A stretch of 64,000 nucleotides of DNA from Streptosporangium violaceochromogenes (GCF_014654615.1 NZ_BNBB01000026.1:22612-86611), one strand, 5' to 3'; counted from the first letter of the stretch, positions 56,764-64,000 are shown. Notes: generated by a model not told the origin, from the letters alone. Numbers and translations are program-made.

Positions 56764-57636
56764 GTGAGCGACCGGCAGATTCTGTTGAAGACGTTGCTGC
56801 AACAACGGCACTGGCAGACATACAGGACCTTTTGTAAGGAATATGACAAAGCCGCTAAAGCGGTGGATTCGACATTGCAGGGGAAATGGCCGAGTCGCGC
56901 CCAGCTTCACCGCTGGCTGTCCGGGGAACTCAAGGGCCTGCCCTACTCCGACCACTGCCGGGTCCTGGAGACCATGTTCCCCGGCCGGACCGTCGAGGAG
57001 CTGTTCTCCCCCAACGGCACCCAGGAGGCGACACCCAAGGCCGATGCCGGGCCGCCGAAGGGGGCCGGCCACCTTGCCGAAATCTGCCCCGCCCCGCAGA
57101 TGGCCGATGTGACAGCCGTGTTCAGCAGCCGCTCGGCGTTCGCCGCCGCCTACCCGCCCCCGGTCCTGTTCGACACCGCAAAAGAGATCAACGCCGCCGG
57201 TCTGTCCCTCAACGTGCTCTGCCAGAACTACCCCGATCACCGGCTCAAAAGGCTGCTGGAGAACGGCACCCGGATCCGCTGCCTGTTCCTCGACCCCAAG
57301 GGCACCGCGATCCGCGCCCGGGAAAGCGAGGAGGGATTCGACGACGATACCCTCGTCACGCTGACCACCCTCAACATCAGCGTGATGACCCGCCTCAGAG
57401 CACGCCTCGCCCCCGAGGCGGCCGAGCTGCTTGAGGTGCGCCTCTACGACGAGACGATCCGCTTCAACATCCTCATCGTGGACGGGGCGACCTGCGTGGT
57501 TCAGCCGTATCTGCCGCAGGCGCGCGGCGTCGACTCCCCTACGATCGTGATCAACGACAACACCGCCGCCGACGGGCTGTTCCCCGTCTTCGACCAGGTG
57601 TTCACCTCAATGTGGGAGCGGAGCCGGCCCCTATGA
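56764..57636 (+). CDS. DUF5919 protein with N-terminal HTH-like domain
   Basis: A 290-residue protein. Residues 1-75 form a helix-turn-helix-like region (LQGKWPSRAQLHRWLSGELK). After a Pro/Gly linker, residues about 120-285 match DUF5919: INAAGLSLNVLCQNYPDHRL, IRCLFLDPKGTAIRARESEE, VRLYDETIRFNILIVDGATC and PYLPQARGVDSPTIVIND. The strand order recalls phospholipase-D-like folds but the HKD motif is absent, so it may be a sensor. GTG 56764 follows GAAGGTG. Its stop overlaps the phosphatase start by four bases. Confidence 0.75.
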   Translation: MSDRQILLKTLLQQRHWQTYRTFCKEYDKAAKAVDSTLQGKWPSRAQLHRWLSGELKGLPYSDHCRVLETMFPGRTVEELFSPNGTQEATPKADAGPPKGAGHLAEICPAPQMADVTAVFSSRSAFAAAYPPPVLFDTAKEINAAGLSLNVLCQNYPDHRLKRLLENGTRIRCLFLDPKGTAIRARESEEGFDDDTLVTLTTLNISVMTRLRARLAPEAAELLEVRLYDETIRFNILIVDGATCVVQPYLPQARGVDSPTIVINDNTAADGLFPVFDQVFTSMWERSRPL

Positions 57637-58454
57637 CCATCGATGCCCGCGCCCTTCTGCCGATTGCCGAACGGGCCGTCACCCTCGCCGCCGACATCGT
57701 GACATCCCGCCTTCCCGGAGCGGTCACCGCCAAGGGGGACCGTGACATGGCCACCGAGGTGGACTACGCGGTGGAACACGCCGTGCGTGACTTCCTGGCC
57801 CGGGAGACACCCGAGATCGGGTTCCTCGGCGAGGAGGAAGGCGCCACCCGCACCGCACAAGGGCTCATGTGGGTGCTGGACCCGGTCGACGGCACCGCCA
57901 ACCTCCTGCACGGCATCCCGCTGTGCGGCATCTCCCTGGGCCTGACCGACCGGGGCACCCCGGCTCTCGGCGTGATCGACCTGCCCTTCCTCGGCTCCCG
58001 CTACAGCGCGGCCGAAGGCCACGGAGCACACGTCGACGGACGAAAGATCCACGCGAGCCAGACAAGCGACCTCGGCGCGGCTGTGATCGCCATCGGCGAC
58101 TACGCCGTGGGGATCGACGCCGAGGTCAGGAACCGCCCGCGCCTAGCCCTCACCGGCAGACTCGCCGCCCGCGTGCAGCGGGTCCGGATGTTCGGCTCAG
58201 CCGCGGTCGATCTGGCCTGGGTCGCCGAAGGCAGAATCGACGCCAGCGTCATGCTCAGCAACACCCCCTGGGACACCGCCGCCGGAGTCCTCATCGCCCG
58301 CGAAGCCGGAGCCGTCGTCGTCGACCTCGACGGCAGCCCGCACACCGCCAACGCCCAGGCCACCATTGCCGCAGGCCCCAAAATCCTCACCGACCTCATC
58401 GACCTCATCACCGAGACGAACGAGACGGACAAGGACGCCAGGCACAGCGAGTAA
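57633..58454 (+). CDS. Inositol monophosphatase-family protein
   Basis: A 273-residue Mg-dependent phosphatase of the IMPase/FIG superfamily. Metal motifs: GFLGEEEGATR, WVLDPVDGTANLLHGIPLCG and the C-terminal NTPWDTAAGVLIAREAGAVV. It could act on inositol phosphate, histidinol phosphate or a 3'-phosphonucleotide; the sequence alone does not decide. It is coupled to the DUF5919 gene (ATGA overlap), and both lie outside the transfer core, so they look like element cargo. A GC-rich hairpin follows the stop. Confidence 0.88.
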   Translation: MTIDARALLPIAERAVTLAADIVTSRLPGAVTAKGDRDMATEVDYAVEHAVRDFLARETPEIGFLGEEEGATRTAQGLMWVLDPVDGTANLLHGIPLCGISLGLTDRGTPALGVIDLPFLGSRYSAAEGHGAHVDGRKIHASQTSDLGAAVIAIGDYAVGIDAEVRNRPRLALTGRLAARVQRVRMFGSAAVDLAWVAEGRIDASVMLSNTPWDTAAGVLIAREAGAVVVDLDGSPHTANAQATIAAGPKILTDLIDLITETNETDKDARHSE

Positions 58455-58486
58455 CTTGCCGAATTGTTCTTGTGGGGTATCAAGCG

Positions 58487-58507
58487 CGGCGGCGCGGCGC
58501 GCCGCCG
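58487..58507 (+). terminator. GC hairpin after the phosphatase
   Basis: CGGCGGCGCG/CGCGCCGCCG arms around a single central G, 32 bases past the stop. No U-run. Confidence 0.6.
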
Positions 58508-58833
58508 TACCCCCGGCCCTCCACCCGCCCGCCGTCCGGGCATGCGGCCTGGGGGCCGGTCCCGGCCGGCGGCGGGACACCGGGCCGGGCACCGCACGCC
58601 GCCCCCGCCGTACCAACCGAACGCACCGGCCAGGGTTGCCACGCCGCCGCACAGATACAGCCCTACGATCGCCACTGCTTGGCTGGTCACCGTACATGGT
58701 CGGGGGCGATCGACGATCCAGGGTTCGTTCCTCACCCTGGCTCACCGAGTTCCCTGGTCTTTACTCGCTGCCCTACAGGTGGAACGCCAGCGGCGAGAAG
58801 AGTGGTTCGATAGAGCCAGCAGTCCCCGTTTCG
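58508..58833. other. Gene-poor part of the AICE
   Basis: A GC-rich stretch downstream of the phosphatase operon. A minus-strand frame starting MRNEPWIVDRPRPCTVTSQA has one hydrophobic segment (VAIVGLYLCGGVATLAGAFG) but then turns into Pro/Arg/Gly-rich sequence; it could be a small membrane protein but support is weak. A transfer origin might lie here. Confidence 0.35.
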
Positions 58834-58965
58834 TTAACGGCGCCCCCATTGGGCGAGAGCGCGAATAATGGCGGGGATGTCCTCTTGGCGCGCACGCATG
58901 AGTGCGACCAGGCCGAGCACCAGCCAGGAGAGAACGGTGATCAGGACAGCAAAGGCCAAAGACAC
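58834..58965 (-). CDS. Small single-pass membrane protein of the AICE
   Basis: A 43-residue protein, MSLAFAVLITVLSWLVLGLV followed by ALMRARQEDIPAIIRALAQW and GRR. One membrane helix and an amphipathic tail. GTG 58965 follows AGGTGG at a workable distance. Small membrane proteins (Spd-like) are usual on conjugative actinomycete elements and help spread within the mycelium; this assignment is by analogy. Confidence 0.5.
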   Translation of the reverse strand: MSLAFAVLITVLSWLVLGLVALMRARQEDIPAIIRALAQWGRR

Positions 58966-59268
58966 GACAGAGCCACCTCTCGGAATCGGTGTCTGTCGCT
59001 GGAGCCTGCAACGCATCATGCACGGCGACCGCGCACCCACAAAACAGAATCCAGCGTTCAGAACGCTGAGTTGAGAATCACATGCCGCATCGCTTCCGTC
59101 AACCATCCAGGTCAGCGACTAATCGTCGCGTTGGCTGACTCTGCCTTGCGGGATACACGCGGGATGATCTTCCATGGTAGGGGGAAGGAGAGAGCCGTAC
59201 ACCGAGGTCAGAGGCCTGATCCGGTCAGGAACGTCAGCCCGCTGTAAAACCATCGGCACTTCGATGCT

Positions 59269-59290
59269 AGGAGCCATCTTGGGAGCCAAC
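59269..59290 (+). repeat. Arm-type repeat pair near the right end of the AICE
   Basis: AGGAGCCAT and GGGAGCCAAC, 12 bp apart, about 100 bases inside attR. The same pair (GGGAGCCAAC, GGGAGCCAAA, also 12 bp apart) lies at 49429-49450, about 85 bases inside attL and within the end of int. Confidence 0.5.
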
Positions 59291-59390
59291 GGGGTGTACG
59301 ACATTGGATCGAGCCGAACTGATCTGAACGGCCGGACTCTCATCAGCTGCATGACGAACGGCTCTGAACAAGTACGGAAGTTGTTCGGGG

Positions 59391-59435
59391 GACTACGGAT
59401 CAGAAGGTTAGGGGTTCGAGTCCTCTCGGCCGCGC
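59391..59435 (+). repeat. attR: 45-bp direct repeat
   Basis: Perfect copy of 49300-49344, containing the anticodon and T arms of tRNA-Arg but no 5' half, so this is not a tRNA gene. It is followed by a sequence block that also follows the third att-like site at 60504. Confidence 0.95.
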
Positions 59436-59443
59436 AGCAGGTC

Positions 59444-59476
59444 AGAGGCCCTCCGGGATCATCCCGGAGGGCCTCT
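59444..59476. terminator. Hairpin right of attR
   Basis: AGAGGCCCTCCGGGAT and ATCCCGGAGGGCCTCT, a 16-bp stem around a single C, followed by TTCAT. A second copy with compensatory changes lies at 60557-60589. Confidence 0.75.
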
Positions 59477-59634
59477 TTCATATCCGTACAGCAGCGAAAT
59501 ACAGCAACGGAATCCATCGCCTCCGCCGCCGTCGATGCGCCTACGGCTCGGTCACTTCCTCGACGGCGCCGGGCCGCACATCGGGTAGGAAAACCGGTTG
59601 GCCGGGCCTCGCCGGTGTCCGTAGGGTGCGCTCG

Positions 59635-60135
59635 ATGACCCTGTTCACTCACCTTTCCTCAGCCGATGACATTCGTTCGATCCGGCGTGCCGGTATTCGC
59701 GCCCGCAGTCGCGACCACGAGGGCACGACCGGGGTGTTCTGCCTGCCGATCCTGCCCTCCTACCAGCTCACCCACCAATGGGGCCGGGAGTTGCGGCGCG
59801 GCGGGCGGTGCACGATGGTCGCCGTGGACTTCCGGCTGCCCGACGACGAGCCGGTCCTTGTCGGCCACTACTACTACGAGCACGTCGAACTCACGAGCGC
59901 CGAGGCCGCCGCCTTGATCGCCGGATGCGAGGACGCCCGGGGATATGAGGTGTTCGTCCCTCGGGCGATCGATGCCAAGGAGATCCATCGGGTTCGCGGG
60001 GTCAACCGGGTCACCGGCTGGCGGTACATGCCCAACGCCCACGGCAGGTCCCCCTGCCCGTGCCCGGGCTGCCTGCGACGCGGAGAGTACGGCAGTGCGA
60101 AGATCCGCCGGAAGGCCGAGAGCCGAGGCTACTGA
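59635..60135 (+). CDS. Conserved hypothetical protein with C-terminal Cys-rich tail
   Basis: A 166-residue protein starting MTLFTHLSSADDIRSIRRAG. The N-terminal THLSSADD...IRRAGIRARS and VFCLPILPSYQLTHQWGREL layouts recall the first strands of ADP-ribosyltransferase-like and DUF4433 folds, but this is not proven. MVAVDFRLPDDEPVLVGHYY and YEVFVPRAIDAKEIHRVRGV follow, and the tail CPCPGCLRRGEYGSAKIRRK could bind a metal. It lies between attR and the third att-like site, convergent with an HD-domain remnant. Related proteins occur scattered in actinobacteria; function unknown. Confidence 0.7.
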   Translation: MTLFTHLSSADDIRSIRRAGIRARSRDHEGTTGVFCLPILPSYQLTHQWGRELRRGGRCTMVAVDFRLPDDEPVLVGHYYYEHVELTSAEAAALIAGCEDARGYEVFVPRAIDAKEIHRVRGVNRVTGWRYMPNAHGRSPCPCPGCLRRGEYGSAKIRRKAESRGY

Positions 60136-60423
60136 CCGCTGTGTCCCGGCGCGGTCTGTACGGCGTGCACGGCCGCGGTGATGCACGGAGTCGCCTTGGT
60201 GATCAACTAGCAGGCCGCCCGGGCTGGTGGTCATGTCGCAGTAGGCCAGCGCCTCCACCAGCTCGGACCGCTTCATGGCGAACTCCTCGCTCAGCGCATC
60301 GAACAGGTCCCGCTCGGCCGCCTCGTAGTCGGCACAGGTGTGATGGGCCGCCAGGCGGACAAGCCGCATGGGCTCAGCCCGCAAGCCGACTGTCCGGAAA
60401 ACCGGGGTGCCCCAGGTGGGCAT
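60129..60423 (-). pseudogene. HD-domain phosphohydrolase remnant
   Basis: Reading the minus strand, LVRLAAHHTCADYEAAERDL and ALSEEF...LVEALAYCDMTTSPG match the middle of an actinobacterial HD-domain protein family (LVANHSCA...EDALIYCDMTTGPDG). The N-terminal half with the HD metal site is missing. After the GGLLVDHQ point the frame shifts, and KATPCITAAVHAVQTAPGHS in the next frame matches the usual C-terminus (RATPMILAAVERV). So it has lost both ends and has an internal deletion with frameshift. Confidence 0.6.
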
Positions 60424-60503
60424 CTACGGAAGACGATCATGCATGAGGCGTCTCTGGGTAGGTCTTTCTGACATCTGTGGATGCCAGTGGACGATCTCGA
60501 ACG

Positions 60504-60548
60504 GGCTATGGATCAGAAGGTCAGGGGGTCGAGTCCTCTTGATCGCGC
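60504..60548 (+). repeat. Third, degenerate att-like site
   Basis: 38 of 45 positions match the attL/attR core (GGCTATGGATCAGAAGG...CGCGC). It is followed by the same block as attR and then by the end of a truncated integrase. Confidence 0.8.
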
Positions 60549-60556
60549 AGCAGGTC

Positions 60557-60589
60557 AGAGGCCCTCCGGGGTCACCCCGGAGGGCCTCT
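60557..60589. terminator. Hairpin right of the third att-like site
   Basis: AGAGGCCCTCCGGGGT and ACCCCGGAGGGCCTCT around one C, followed by TTCAT. The stem base changes relative to 59444-59476 are paired (A-T to G-C), which supports the stem. Confidence 0.75.
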
Positions 60590-60625
60590 TTCATATCCGT
60601 ACAGCAGCGAAATACAGCTATGGAT

Positions 60626-61774
60626 TCAGCCGTCACCGTCCAGTTGGCTGTTCAGCCGGCCGAGCGCCTTGCGCGTCTCGGGCGACGGGATCTGCGTGTA
60701 GACGTCCATGGTCATGGAGATCTGCGAGTGCCGCAGGACGCGCATCGCGACGCGCGGGTGGACGTCGAGGGCGGCCAGGAGCGAGGCGCAGGTGTGCCGG
60801 GTGTCGTGGACGCGGATCGTCGGCACGCCCGCCCGCTGGCAGTGCGCTTCGAAGGCCCGGTTGAAGTTGCGCGGCTCGATCGGCGTGCCGTTCCGCGTGG
60901 TGAAGACGAGGTCGGAGTCCTGCCACTTCTCCCCGGCGGCCTTACGGACGTCCTCCTGGACGTGCTGACGGTGCTTGAGGGCAGTGACGCACAGGCCGAG
61001 GAGCGGCAGCGACGCCGTCGAGTCGTCAATCTTGGTCGTCTCCCGGTGAAGGAGTTGGCCGCGGACCCGGTTGAGCTGACGGGAGATCCACAGCTGCTCG
61101 CCGCCGAGGTCGACGCAGTCCCAGGCCAGCCCGAGCACCTCACCGCGCCGCAGGCCCAGGACGAGGATCAGCACGTAGGCGGCGTAAAGTGGGTCGTCGA
61201 TCGCCCGCAGGTGTTCGAGAAACCGTCGTGCCTCGTCGACGCCCCACACCACGCGCTGTCGCTTCTTCTTCGTCTTACTGGCGGCGGGCAGGGTGGTCAG
61301 CGCCGCGACGTTCTTGGAGATCAGTTCCTCCCGTACGGCGTTGCTCAGCGCGGAGCGCAGGACACGGCGGATGCCCGCGATGGTGCTCCGGGAGGGATAC
61401 CCCTTGCAGCACTTCCCGACGGCGCAGCACCGGCGCTTGTTCTCCGGGCGCCGGTGGTCCTTCTTCTGGTCACAGCAGGTGCACAGAGTCGGCAGCGTGT
61501 TGATCCAGATCTGCACGTCGCGGACGGTCAGCTTGTCGAGGCGCTTCTTCCCCAGGCTGGGGATGATGTAGAGCCGTACCAGCGGTTCGTAGGCCACATA
61601 GGTCGTCGGCTCCCGGTTGGGTTCGATCACCTCGGCGAGCCAGCGCGTCAGGTAGGCGGCAAGGGCGGGGTGCTTGGTCGGCACCGGCCCCTTGCGCGCC
61701 AACTCGTGGAGCTTGAGCCACTTCTCGTGAGTCTCCTCGCGGGTCTTGCACCCGCCGATCGCGTCGGCGGCCAC
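60626..61774 (-). pseudogene. Tyrosine recombinase, N-terminally truncated
   Basis: A 382-codon frame from another integrase family. KTREETHEKWLKLHELARKG is normally preceded by about 45 residues of N-terminal arm-binding domain (GEGSIYRR...type), absent here. The core and catalytic domains are complete: Cys-rich CTCCDQKK...CCAVGKCC insert, ILVLGLRRGEVLGLAWDCVD, VHDTRHTCASLLAALDVHPR, LRHSQISMTMDVYTQIPSPE. Without the arm-binding part it is probably inactive at normal att sites. It lies directly right of the third att-like site, as the AICE integrase does at attL. Confidence 0.75.
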
Positions 61775-61863
61775 TCCGGACCGACTTGACGCACCCCGCC
61801 CATCGGATGTCTCAGCCCCAGTCCAACGGGCTGCGGTGGTGACCGCTGAGCAGAGTGCCGATG

Positions 61864-62355
61864 TCAGGCAGGCATATCACGATTGGTGCCCGTGTCTGTG
61901 ATGGGAAATCCCAGCTCTGCCAAGCCGGACCGGACCGCCTTCGATTCCTGATCGAGCAGACTCCGCGCCCTTGTGTCCCAGTTGGTGTCTATCCGGAAGC
62001 TGTCTCCCTCGAAGCGAGGGAACACATGCAGGTGAAAGTGGAAGACCTCCTGAAACGCTGCTTTCCCGTCCGCCAGGAAAACGTTCACGCCCTCACATCG
62101 CAAACCAGAGCGCCGTAGAGCCCGGCCCATTCGATGGCCGATCGTCCATACATGCGCACTTGTCTCCTCATCAAGGTCTTCCAGTCCCACGGCATGAACG
62201 CGTGGAATGACAAGGAGGTGACCAGGGGTGACGGCTCCTATGTCCATGATTACCATCACGCGGTCGTCCGCGTAGGGAACGCTCGCCTCAGCCTCACCGC
62301 GAAGGATCGCGCAGAACACGCAGTCCGATCCGCCAAGATCTCCCATGGTCAACAT
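61864..62355 (-). CDS. HIT-family protein
   Basis: A 163-residue histidine-triad protein. SDCVFCAILRGEAEASVPYA is the family start with a C-x-x-C pair, VTPGHLLVIPRVHAVGLEDL the middle, and FQEVFHFHLHVFPRFEGD carries the H-x-H-x-H catalytic triad. These hydrolyse dinucleoside polyphosphates or nucleoside phosphoramidates. Start uncertain: ATG 62355 (MLTMGDLGG) or ATG 62346, neither with a clear ribosome site. It stands among element remnants, so it may be cargo or the edge of the old chromosome. Confidence 0.85.
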   Translation of the reverse strand: MLTMGDLGGSDCVFCAILRGEAEASVPYADDRVMVIMDIGAVTPGHLLVIPRVHAVGLEDLDEETSAHVWTIGHRMGRALRRSGLRCEGVNVFLADGKAAFQEVFHFHLHVFPRFEGDSFRIDTNWDTRARSLLDQESKAVRSGLAELGFPITDTGTNRDMPA

Positions 62356-62558
62356 GGTGACAGTGAGTGGCACCCCACAGCGAATGCTTTTGGCTTGAGC
62401 AAGATCCGGTATGTGCGCGGAACACACCTCCCAGCCATTGGACCCTCACCGAGCCTGCCGGAAGCCCTACCACGATCAGGGGATCGAGCTGATAAGTAAG
62501 AGGTCAGCTCGCGCTGCCGTGCCCGTTGCGTGCCCGATCGGGCAGTGATCAAGGGGAG

Positions 62559-62575
62559 TCACGGGGAATCACGGG
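62559..62575 (+). repeat. Two TCACGGG repeats at 10-bp period
   Basis: TCACGGG at 62559-62565 and 62569-62575, just before a tRNA-like fragment. The pattern is like arm-type sites of other actinobacterial integrases. Confidence 0.4.
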
Positions 62576-62630
62576 AAACGAGATCAGGCCGCTGAGCTGC
62601 TTCTTCGCAGGTCGAGCAAGATCGACATGT

Positions 62631-62677
62631 GTCTTTGCAAGCAAGATGCCGGGAGTTTGAATCTCCCAAGATCCGCT
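62631..62677 (+). other. tRNA-Ala(TGC)-like 3' fragment, possible old att site
   Basis: TCTTTGCAAGCAAGATGCC resembles an anticodon loop with TGC and variable loop; GGGAG-TTTGAAT-CTCCC (62651-62667) is a complete T-arm. The anticodon stem does not pair and no 5' half exists, so it is not a working tRNA. No other feature is supported in the 770 bp between 62356 and 63126. Confidence 0.45.
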
Positions 62678-63126
62678 TTTTAGATACCCTCATCCGTGAT
62701 GTTAGGGGCGGCGTTCGGGTAATCAACGGGTCATTAGAGCTGGCGCTCAGGGCGTCGGCGATCTTCTGATCATCTTCCCTCGTCGGGCGCTGGTACATCA
62801 CGGCCACACAATCACTGTCGAGACTCATCCGAGCTTTTAGGTCGGCCAAGCTCCCCAGACTGTGACGCGAGGGTGTTGTCGGTGTAGCGAAGGTGGCGGG
62901 AGTGCAGACCCCTGACTCCATCACTTTGAGCGTGCCTGACCGCGTGGCCTCTTGCAGGAGGTCGGATCCAGTTTTCCTTGCGCAGCCGTCGCGGCTTGCA
63001 GGATGGCCAATGGTCGTTGACTGAAGTGGCACGTGATGGCCGGCAGCACACAGACAATGCCAAGGTCAATGCCTAAGCAGCTCGCGGTCCTGGTCATGCA
63101 CGCTTCCATTAGGTGGTGCGATTGCT

Positions 63127-63522
63127 CTATTTGGCAATGAGATCAATCGTGGCGACGACGGCCGAGATCATGCCGCAGAAGGCAGCGGTGGTAGCCACTG
63201 ACTTCTCCGGCCCAACCCATAGTCCTCGGTTGAGTTCACGCCACTTCTGCGGCACCACAGCGAGCTTCAGCTTCTGCCACTTGTGCTGCTGATACGAGCA
63301 CCCCATTAGGAGGCCGTGAGCGTTATTCCGGCATCGTTCTCTTTTACGCGTGAGGGCGCCGCACCACACCGGCGCGCGAAAAAGGAAGAACACCGTGGTC
63401 AACCCGGACAGAACAAGCAAGCCCGCAGGGCCGACTGATTGAGTCAGCCAACCTGTGATCACCACCACGAAGAGCAGGTAACCCCAGTACTTCCCGAGTG
63501 ATCCCGATTTTCGTTTGGCCAC
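63127..63522 (-). CDS. Small membrane protein with zinc-ribbon-like Cys residues
   Basis: A 131-residue protein: two close N-terminal membrane helices (YWGYLLFVVVITGWLTQSVG, GLLVLSGLTTVFFLF), then CGALTRKRERCRNNAHGLLM with Cys/His residues (C-x7-C-x3-H, then C-x4-H) and a C-terminal helix. Similar proteins are met in actinobacterial accessory DNA. Function unknown. No ribosome site stronger than AGGCG precedes the ATG. Confidence 0.7.
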   Translation of the reverse strand: MAKRKSGSLGKYWGYLLFVVVITGWLTQSVGPAGLLVLSGLTTVFFLFRAPVWCGALTRKRERCRNNAHGLLMGCSYQQHKWQKLKLAVVPQKWRELNRGLWVGPEKSVATTAAFCGMISAVVATIDLIAK

Positions 63523-63791
63523 GCCTGGACACTACTGAGTGCAACGGGATGCGAACAGAGAGCAAGTAGTCACCTCAAAGCTACGCGCATATCACATTGA
63601 CGAGGCGCGCATCCTTGGGGTAGATCACCACACTGAACAGCAGAACATCGTGGGCCTAGCTTTGTATAGCCGCCGTGCCAGTTCGAGAGCATGATCGCCA
63701 CGCCATTAGCGTGCGTTAAGACCGATGACTGACCAATCATCAGATGGGTCCGTTTTCACCCGCCGCAGCCGGGTTCACTTTCAGGCTCTGG

Positions 63792-64000
63792 CACGAATTT
63801 CGTGATCTCCCAACGCTCCCCGGCATGCCCTGTTGATCATGTTGTGTGACGGTCTCGGAGTTGCTCACGATCCTGTTCCCGCACCTGGCCTGCCTGGACA
63901 TCGACCACGTGCACCGATCCGGGAGATCAATCCGCATTGAGCTTCCCCCGTTTTTCCGGAGGCTTTGGATCATGGTCCACGGATCATGGGAAAGGTCTCG
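63792..64000 (+). mobile_element. Left end of an ISL3-like insertion sequence (window edge)
   Basis: GGCTCTGGCACGAATTTCGT at 63792 resembles an ISL3-family terminal repeat. A frame from GTG 63846 reads TVSELLTILFPHLACLDIDH, then VHRSGRSIRIE, the N-terminus of ISL3 transposases. From about 63941 the frame no longer matches that family (LPPFFRRLWIM), so either another element has inserted there or the gene is broken. The zinc-ribbon domain that should follow is missing from view. The 270 bp before 63792 hold nothing supported. Confidence 0.5.

Larger units (their letters stand above)
49300..59435. mobile_element. Integrated AICE (pSAM2-like integrative and conjugative element)
   Basis: A 10.1-kb element in tRNA-Arg, bounded by 45-bp perfect repeats. 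It carries the standard AICE set in order from the tRNA: integrase, excisionase, RepSA-type initiator, small protein, TraB/FtsK translocase, Pra-like activator and GntR/KorSA-like repressor, followed by three small genes, a divergent DUF5919 gene and an inositol monophosphatase. Transfer in this class needs only the TraB translocase acting on double-stranded DNA, so the lack of a relaxase is expected. All essential genes look intact, so the element may be able to excise. Confidence 0.92.

Noticed and set aside
59119..59652. A 177-codon minus-strand frame containing RTRTPNLLIRSP
   Set aside because: This peptide is the well-known artefact of translating the antisense of tRNA or att sequence; it runs over attR.
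60424..60636. A 70-codon minus-strand frame containing RTRPPDLLIHSP
   Set aside because: The same artefact over the third att-like site.
62559..63032. A 157-codon minus-strand frame
   Set aside because: The part ILGDSNSRHLACK is antisense to the tRNA-like fragment; the remainder has no ribosome site or conserved pattern.
63740..63973. A 77-codon minus-strand frame
   Set aside because: It is antisense to the ISL3-like transposase start, which has the better family match.

Overview
The window is high-GC actinobacterial DNA. Lsr2, an S-type N-acetylglutamate synthase, an FtsH-folE-folP-folB-folK-DUF3180 block, a DUF2520-panC-panD-nadB/nadC-coaX-lysS-lsr2-clpC block, a SAM-IV riboswitch and a pSAM2-like integrative element together point to the Streptosporangiales, probably a Streptosporangium or Nonomuraea relative. 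The genus is an inference from gene order and protein character.

Positions 1-16.7 kb are mostly conserved chromosome on the minus strand: clpC (cut by the window edge), lsr2, a small membrane protein, an RDD membrane protein with a long Q/G/Y repeat domain, N-acetylglutamate synthase, lysS, coaX, a fused nadB-nadC reading frame, panD, panC and a DUF2520 dehydrogenase-like gene. These cover NAD, pantothenate/CoA and arginine synthesis. On the plus strand are a c-di-AMP (ydaO) riboswitch with its NlpC/P60 cell-wall hydrolase and a MidA-like methyltransferase. A decayed tetR gene lies at 7.3-7.9 kb.

Positions 16.8-28.9 kb look lineage-specific: an XRE-type regulator with an inverted-repeat operator candidate, a solute-binding lipoprotein coupled to an O-methyltransferase, a glycoside-hydrolase-like lipoprotein, a Nudix hydrolase, a small H-type-lectin-like protein, a cytochrome P450, a SAM-IV riboswitch controlling a class V aminotransferase, a lone nuoD and an acyltransferase.

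Positions 28.9-46.3 kb return to housekeeping: the folate operon with 4-base overlaps, ftsH, hpt, tilS, a zinc metalloprotease-like DUF2342 protein, dacB, ppa, a second NlpC/P60 protein, an unusual sigma-factor-like protein with zinc-binding and membrane segments, a phosphodiesterase-like lipoprotein and an ABC-F ATPase.

Positions 46.3-49.2 kb are sparse. A tRNA-Arg(ACG) gene at 49.27 kb is the attachment site of a compact actinomycete integrative and conjugative element (AICE) of about 10.1 kb (49300-59435): integrase, excisionase, RepSA-like initiator, a small protein, FtsK/TraB translocase, Pra-like activator, GntR/KorSA-like repressor, three small coupled genes, and a DUF5919-inositol monophosphatase pair as likely cargo. 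It is bounded by a 45-bp perfect direct repeat.

Beyond it, 59.4-64 kb is a graveyard of integrated DNA: a third degenerate attachment site followed by an N-terminally truncated integrase, an uncharacterised gene convergent with an HD-domain remnant, a HIT-family gene, a tRNA-Ala-like 3' fragment, a small membrane protein and the left end of an ISL3-like insertion sequence.
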